From the NCBI GenBank assembly GCA_024643725.1, contig JAHEMJ010000012.1:186001-250000 (forward strand): a stretch of 64,000 bases of DNA, read 5' to 3'. Every line of letters begins with the position of its first letter. Position 1 is the stretch's first letter. The notes under the pieces were generated by a model, which was not told where the DNA came from, searched no databases, and saw only the letters and a list, made by a program, of their open reading frames with translations. Below, piece by piece: positions 59,125 to 64,000 of the stretch. Source of the DNA: Crocinitomicaceae bacterium (GTDB lineage Bacteria > Bacteroidota > Bacteroidia > Flavobacteriales_D > Crocinitomicaceae). Position numbers and translations under genes: made by a program.

Positions 59125-60918
59125 TTAGTTTCTAGCGTAACGTCTGGTTCGGATGTAATTCATCAATACACTCAATAAAATGATGATGCCTAACGGCAGT
59201 AACATGTTCATGGTTTTATAGAATCCAGCGAATTTGGTCACTTTTTCTTTGTCAATTTCTTTGATGTCAATTTGACGACTTCGAATGTCCAAAACGGAAT
59301 TGTCCCCCATCATGTAATCGACGATGTTTTGGAAAAATTCTTGATTGCCATAGTACAAGGAAATGCGACGCTGGTACAAGTCCAAATCCATTTTTAGTTC
59401 ATTGAAAGCATTTGGACGATACAAGAAGTTCATGCCTTTTGGGTTCGGCATCGAATCATAGGTATTGGCGAAAAAGGTTCCATTTCCGATTACTAATACT
59501 TTTCCTTCTTTATTGCTTTTCGGAAGGAAAGCATATTTTTTAGGTAAACGGCTCACAAATTCAGGAGGCAGGCGGTTGTTGTAATGTGAATTAAAATAGC
59601 CTTCAACCATTCCACCTAAGCAAAGTTTATTGATTTCATCCGTTGGATTATCGACCAATTTTGGTGATTTCCCATAGTTTAATGGAAGTCCCAAGTTAAC
59701 GAATGGTTGTAATCCAGATGGGATGGAATTCGTGGAGGAGGTGATCAATGGTGTCGCTTTAATATTCGGTAGATCAACGAAACTTAATTCATTTGCATAT
59801 TTCAAAAGAATCGGATCGACATTACGCGTAATCGGGTGTTTCGAAGGCGTCGCCATCACATGAAAGAACCATGGGATAAATGTTGATTCAGCAAAGGGCA
59901 CAATTTTCGGTGCACATTGCACATCCATCATGTAGTTTTCATGAATTTTAATTCCGTAATCGAACAGCAAGCGATCCAAACGTAGGTTTTTGCGCATGGA
60001 ATGAGTCATTCCGCGTGCCATCAATGTGTCCTCATTGTGTGTCAAGGTATTCATGAAAACCATGAGTTTCCCACCGTGCATGACAAATTGATCCAAGATA
60101 TACAAGCTACTATCGGAGTAAGGAATTTGAGGATCCGCGATAATCACTCCATCCACTTCGTTCAATGCGGCAATGGAATCCTTCAAGGTGACATCCTTTA
60201 AATTGAAATACGGAGCTAACAACGCTCTTGCACGCATGGTTTCTTGATACGTTAATTCTCCGTGTCCTTGCAAAAATGCAATTGTCGGTTTGTTCACTTG
60301 TGTCAAGCGGCGCATGCTAGCGATGAGGTTATATTCCAGATTGTTCAGGGAAGTTTCCATGATTTCTGACATGTCCTCAAGGCTATATGGATGTCCAGGT
60401 TGTGTACCGGGTAAGAATTGTACGACGTTTTCTTTGGTGATTCCATTCACGGTGTAGCTCATGATGGCGCCAGGGAAAAGCATGACTTTGCTTTGTGTCC
60501 CGTCTTTCATGTACAAGATTTCCAAAGGCATAATTCCTTTTCCTTTGTCGTACAATTGGGCTCTCATCGCATTGATTTCTTCCTCAGATCCAACGTTAAT
60601 GTCGGTGAATAAATATTCGATGCGATTTCCGGCAATACGCTTAAAGTCTTGAAGTTTGTCCTTCAAAGCGGTTTGAAAGTGCTTGATTTCCGAAGGCATG
60701 TTTCCTTCCAAGTACACTTGAATGCTGATTCGGTTTTCAAAGTTTTCTTTATTTGCCAAGAAATTCTCCGTGCTTTGCGCTAAGGAATATCGTTGGTCTT
60801 TTGTCATGTCAATTTTATAATAGAGGAATGAGCCAATGACATTGACAAGAATGATGGCTAGTCCGACCAAAGCCAGTACTGTCCAATTGAATAATCCTTT
60901 AGTGAGCGCTTGTTTCAT
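59125..60918 (-). CDS. gldG: Gliding motility-associated ABC transporter substrate-binding protein GldG
   Basis: IIVLVNVIGSFLYYKIDMTKDQRYSLAQSTENFL; ISIQVYLEGNMPSEIKHFQTALKDKLQDFKR; C-terminal TM; adjacent to gldF. Confidence 0.93.
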   Translation of the reverse strand: MKQALTKGLFNWTVLALVGLAIILVNVIGSFLYYKIDMTKDQRYSLAQSTENFLANKENFENRISIQVYLEGNMPSEIKHFQTALKDKLQDFKRIAGNRIEYLFTDINVGSEEEINAMRAQLYDKGKGIMPLEILYMKDGTQSKVMLFPGAIMSYTVNGITKENVVQFLPGTQPGHPYSLEDMSEIMETSLNNLEYNLIASMRRLTQVNKPTIAFLQGHGELTYQETMRARALLAPYFNLKDVTLKDSIAALNEVDGVIIADPQIPYSDSSLYILDQFVMHGGKLMVFMNTLTHNEDTLMARGMTHSMRKNLRLDRLLFDYGIKIHENYMMDVQCAPKIVPFAESTFIPWFFHVMATPSKHPITRNVDPILLKYANELSFVDLPNIKATPLITSSTNSIPSGLQPFVNLGLPLNYGKSPKLVDNPTDEINKLCLGGMVEGYFNSHYNNRLPPEFVSRLPKKYAFLPKSNKEGKVLVIGNGTFFANTYDSMPNPKGMNFLYRPNAFNELKMDLDLYQRRISLYYGNQEFFQNIVDYMMGDNSVLDIRSRQIDIKEIDKEKVTKFAGFYKTMNMLLPLGIIILLSVLMNYIRTRRYARN

Positions 60919-60919
60919 G

Positions 60920-61651
60920 TTATTTTTTCAATGTTTTAATCACCGTCAAAGAGGCAAATAAGAACAATAAATTCAAGGAAATAAAATAGATAATATCACC
61001 TGAATCGATGACACCTTTCTTAATCGAATCGTAATGGAAAGCGATACCGATGTACTTAATAAAGTAATCAAGTCCACCGAATTGACTGAAATTCCCCAGT
61101 AAATTGAACCCATCGTAAAACACCCAGCACAAGAACATTGCTAGAATAAACGCAACAATTTGACTGTTGGTGAGTGAGGAAGCAAAAATACCGATGGAAA
61201 CGAATACAGCCCCCAGTAATATGAGTCCAACGTATGAAGTCAGAGTCGCACCTGCATCAATGTTTCCAACTGGTTTTCCAAGGTAGTACATCGAGATGAA
61301 ATAGATGATGGTAGGAATAATCGCAATCACTAACAACGCCACACCCGCAAGGTATTTAGCGAAAATCAATTTGAAATCTGAAATGGGACGCGTCAAAAGA
61401 AGTTCAATTGTTCCGGTACGACGTTCTTCCGCAATCGAGCGCATGGTGATGGCTGGAATAAGGATAAAGAAGATCACTGGCGACAAGTTGAAGAAGGGAA
61501 TCATGTCCGCCTCCGTTCCTTCGAGTAAATTCGTATTGTAGGAAAGTACCCAATGGAACAAGCCTGATGCAATCAAGTAAATGAGGATAAACACGTATCC
61601 AATCACTGAACTTAGAAAACTATTGATTTCTTTAAAAAAGAGTGCGCGCAT
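60920..61651 (-). CDS. gldF: Gliding motility-associated ABC transporter permease GldF
   Basis: FFKEINSFLSSVIGYVFILIYLIASGLFHWVL; MRSIAEERRTGTIELLLTRPISDFKLIFAKYLAG; ABC-2 permease. Confidence 0.93.
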   Translation of the reverse strand: MRALFFKEINSFLSSVIGYVFILIYLIASGLFHWVLSYNTNLLEGTEADMIPFFNLSPVIFFILIPAITMRSIAEERRTGTIELLLTRPISDFKLIFAKYLAGVALLVIAIIPTIIYFISMYYLGKPVGNIDAGATLTSYVGLILLGAVFVSIGIFASSLTNSQIVAFILAMFLCWVFYDGFNLLGNFSQFGGLDYFIKYIGIAFHYDSIKKGVIDSGDIIYFISLNLLFLFASLTVIKTLKK

Positions 61652-61750
61652 ATGAATTTTTCAGTTCTCAAAAATAAGGATTTTCCACGTACGATGAACA
61701 GGCTCAAAATTTCCTTTCAACGTGGTTTTTTTGAAAAGTTTATTCAAAAA

Positions 61751-61775
61751 AAAATCCCGCGAGAGGCGGGATTTT
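61751..61775 (-). terminator. Rho-independent terminator of the cold-shock gene
   Basis: Minus strand AAAATCCCGC-CTCTC-GCGGGATTTTTTTTT. Confidence 0.88.
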
Positions 61776-61793
61776 CATGATGAGAATGTATTA

Positions 61794-61985
61794 CTATGCT
61801 TTTTTTACATTGATTGCATTCAAACCTTTACGACCTTCTTGTAAATCGTACTCAACTTCGTCGTTTTCTTTGACTTTGTCGATTAATCCTGTAACATGAA
61901 CAAAATATTCTTTGTTCGTGTCGTCTTCGATAATAAATCCAAATCCTTTAGATTCATTAAAGAACTTTACTGTTCCTCTACTCAT
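61794..61985 (-). CDS. Cold-shock domain protein
   Basis: MSRGTVKFFNESKGFGFIIEDDTNKEYFVHVTGL...NDEVEYDLQEGRKGLNAINVKKA (RNP motifs). Confidence 0.96.
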   Translation of the reverse strand: MSRGTVKFFNESKGFGFIIEDDTNKEYFVHVTGLIDKVKENDEVEYDLQEGRKGLNAINVKKA

Positions 61986-62061
61986 TTTGTAATAAATTAA
62001 TTTCGGTAAAGGTAGACTTAATTACCGGTTATCCAATAAAAAGTGAAATTATTTGACTTTT

Positions 62062-62373
62062 TCAGGAATTAACTCCTTGAAATCCATCGAAGTAATGGCG
62101 TAAACTCCAAGCTTCCGGCTTGGCAGAAAACCATGGTTTGATAGTCGGCCAAATGCTTCGGAATAAGTCCGATTGTCGGTAATTCTCTAGTGCTTCTGGA
62201 TTTTCCCATTCGCTGTAGGTCATGATGATACACGGATTTTCAAGATCTTGAATTAAGCGCATACCCTTGCATCCCGGGAATTGTGCTACTTGCCACTTGA
62301 CCGTTTCGAAATGTGCAAGAAATTCGTTTAAATGTGTTTCTTGAAAGGTTAATTTTACAATGCGAACTAACAT
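62062..62373 (-). CDS. Antibiotic biosynthesis monooxygenase-like (ABM) protein
   Basis: MLVRIVKLTFQETHLNEFLAHFETVKWQVAQFPGCKGMRLIQD...TYSEWENPEALENYRQSDLF; start re-set from TTG 62388. Confidence 0.85.
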   Translation of the reverse strand: MLVRIVKLTFQETHLNEFLAHFETVKWQVAQFPGCKGMRLIQDLENPCIIMTYSEWENPEALENYRQSDLFRSIWPTIKPWFSAKPEAWSLRHYFDGFQGVNS

Positions 62374-62380
62374 CTTGGAT

Positions 62381-63235
62381 TTATTCAAAAAGGGATTTAA
62401 TGTCTTCTTTGGATCCTTTTGGTGTAAATTCTACGTGTACCGCATCTCCTTGACGCATGCCAAATAGTTTGTTTGCTCCGCCTGTACTTCCATTTGCACC
62501 ACGGTTAATGGCGATTTCTAGCAAGTCGCTACTATTGAACAAAGCTACGCGCTCACCCATAGTCACTTGATTATACGTTTCGTGAACCACATCAATGAAG
62601 TATTCTTTGTTCAAATACTTAATCGTGAATGGAATTCCCTCTCCGAATCGTTGGAAATCCGCTTTCGTGATGTTGGTAATCAAGTTTCCATAACCATCGA
62701 TGTGAATGACGTTGCCGCGAATGGTCAAATGCTCAATCACTGGTTTTTGCATGAATGCACGACGGTAACTATTGGTCGCTGTAGCGAAACTGCTCAATGG
62801 ATTTCCATCGGCAATTTTTTTCGCTAGAGGGATGAGGCAATTCTTTGTTGGGAATTTCACCATTTCCCGGTGTTGGTATATATCAGTGTATTGGTACAAC
62901 TCATCTGGATGTTCCTCATCGAGGAAACTCCCAAAGAATCCGTTGTCATTGGAAATGAAAAATTGTCCCTTGAAGGACATGATACAAGGCAAACTTATTT
63001 TCTCTCCTTCCAGAATCGGTTCGCTGTCCACACCAATCACGTGTATCGTGCCTTTCGGAAAATCTTGGTAGCAGCAACGAAGCTGAAACGCAGCGTTCGC
63101 CACATCGAACGGACGAATATCGTGAGAGATGTCAATGATCGTAGCTTGAGGCATTTGATTCAAAATGGCTCCTTTCATGGCAGCTACGTAGTAATCTTGT
63201 AGCCCAGTATCTGATGTAAGTGTTACGATTTGCAT
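62381..63235 (-). CDS. SAM hydroxide adenosyltransferase (DUF62 / chlorinase-fluorinase superfamily)
   Basis: MQIVTLTSDTGLQDYYVAAMKGAI, IIDISHDIRPFDVANAAF, IHVIGVDSE, ISNDNGFFG, IHIDGYGNLITNI. Confidence 0.92.
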   Translation of the reverse strand: MQIVTLTSDTGLQDYYVAAMKGAILNQMPQATIIDISHDIRPFDVANAAFQLRCCYQDFPKGTIHVIGVDSEPILEGEKISLPCIMSFKGQFFISNDNGFFGSFLDEEHPDELYQYTDIYQHREMVKFPTKNCLIPLAKKIADGNPLSSFATATNSYRRAFMQKPVIEHLTIRGNVIHIDGYGNLITNITKADFQRFGEGIPFTIKYLNKEYFIDVVHETYNQVTMGERVALFNSSDLLEIAINRGANGSTGGANKLFGMRQGDAVHVEFTPKGSKEDIKSLFE

Positions 63236-63327
63236 GTCAAACAGAAATCAGTGTCCGCAGAAATTTATAATTTTACCAAAAGTAATCTAAATAAGAGTAT
63301 CAGCCCCTGATCATAGCAGAAAATAAA

Positions 63328-64000
63328 TTGAACATAGGAAATCGAAATATAGAAATTGCTGGATTGAATCCCGCGGAAATTTACGGAGTCAACGATGCGA
63401 ACCTACGCCACTTGAAAACGTTTTTTCCAAAATTGAAAATAACGGCTCGCGGCAACAACATCTCTTTACATGGAGATGAAGAAGTGATGGATGAATTTGA
63501 ACGCAAATTCAATTTGATCCTTCAACACTATCAGAAGTTTAATCACCTCACCGAAAACAACATCGATAATTTAATGTTGACTGATGGGTCCAATCTACTC
63601 TCAACGGAAGATGGTTCGGAAATTTTAGTGCACGGAAATGGCGGGACTAAAATCAAAGCGAGAACCGTCAACCAAAAGAAATTAGTCAAAGCCGCTGATC
63701 AAAACGATATGGTTTTTGCAGTGGGACCAGCAGGTACAGGTAAAACGTATACGGCCGTGGCTTTAGCTGTCCGCGCGCTGAAAGCAAAGGAGGTAAAACG
63801 CATCATTCTCACCAGACCAGCGGTTGAGGCAGGGGAGAACCTTGGATTTCTACCAGGCGACTTGAAAGAAAAACTTGACCCATATTTAATGCCACTTTAC
63901 GATGCCTTGCGGGACATGATTCCTGCGGAGAAATTGGCAGACATGATCGAATTTGGGGTGATTGAAATCGCTCCGTTGGCATTTATGCGTGGACGAACAT
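63328..64000 (+). CDS. PhoH family ATPase (truncated by window edge), probable TTG start
   Basis: Manual translation: [57 protein letters not shown]...[71 protein letters not shown]. Confidence 0.9.
   Translation, partial: MNIGNRNIEIAGLNPAEIYGVNDANLRHLKTFFPKLKITARGNNISLHGDEEVMDEFERKFNLILQHYQKFNHLTENNIDNLMLTDGSNLLSTEDGSEILVHGNGGTKIKARTVNQKKLVKAADQNDMVFAVGPAGTGKTYTAVALAVRALKAKEVKRIILTRPAVEAGENLGFLPGDLKEKLDPYLMPLYDALRDMIPAEKLADMIEFGVIEIAPLAFMRGRT

Noticed and set aside
1-64000. Search for mobile elements, prophage, defence islands, CRISPR-Cas, biosynthetic clusters
   Set aside because: No transposase, integrase, Cas, toxin-antitoxin, restriction-modification, NRPS/PKS or phage structural protein recognised among the translated ORFs.

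Overview
The window is a gene-dense chromosomal segment of a Bacteroidota bacterium, probably a gliding, T9SS-bearing Flavobacteriales-type lineage. This rests on gldF/gldG, three proteins with T9SS C-terminal sorting domains, GLPGLI/TonB, DUF5686, and TAnnTTTG -7 promoter boxes. It is mostly housekeeping: folC (partial), nhaD, gdh, anmK, acyl-CoA dehydrogenase, two kynurenine-pathway genes, rfbA, ruvX, def, aroA, DAHP synthase/chorismate mutase, rny, zapA, tsaB, two OmpR-type response regulators, pafA-type phosphatase, metF, queG, ruvB, purD, purQ, DksA-like, lspA, lptC, coaX, tRNA-Phe(GAA), gldFG, csp and phoH (partial). I found no rRNA, CRISPR array, transposase, integrase, prophage, or recognisable defence or biosynthetic island, and I do not claim a clearly new system. 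Points worth following up: (i) -7 promoter boxes 3-4 nt from ATG in at least five genes, predicting leaderless mRNAs; (ii) a secreted VWD-domain protein downstream of an orphan response regulator; (iii) a terminator-like hairpin in the leader of a second orphan response regulator; (iv) a gldF-gldG-DUF4340-like-sulfatase-fold operon; (v) many tail-to-tail gene pairs ending in overlapping or abutting stop codons without a visible terminator. Family names are from reading the supplied translations; no database search was run.
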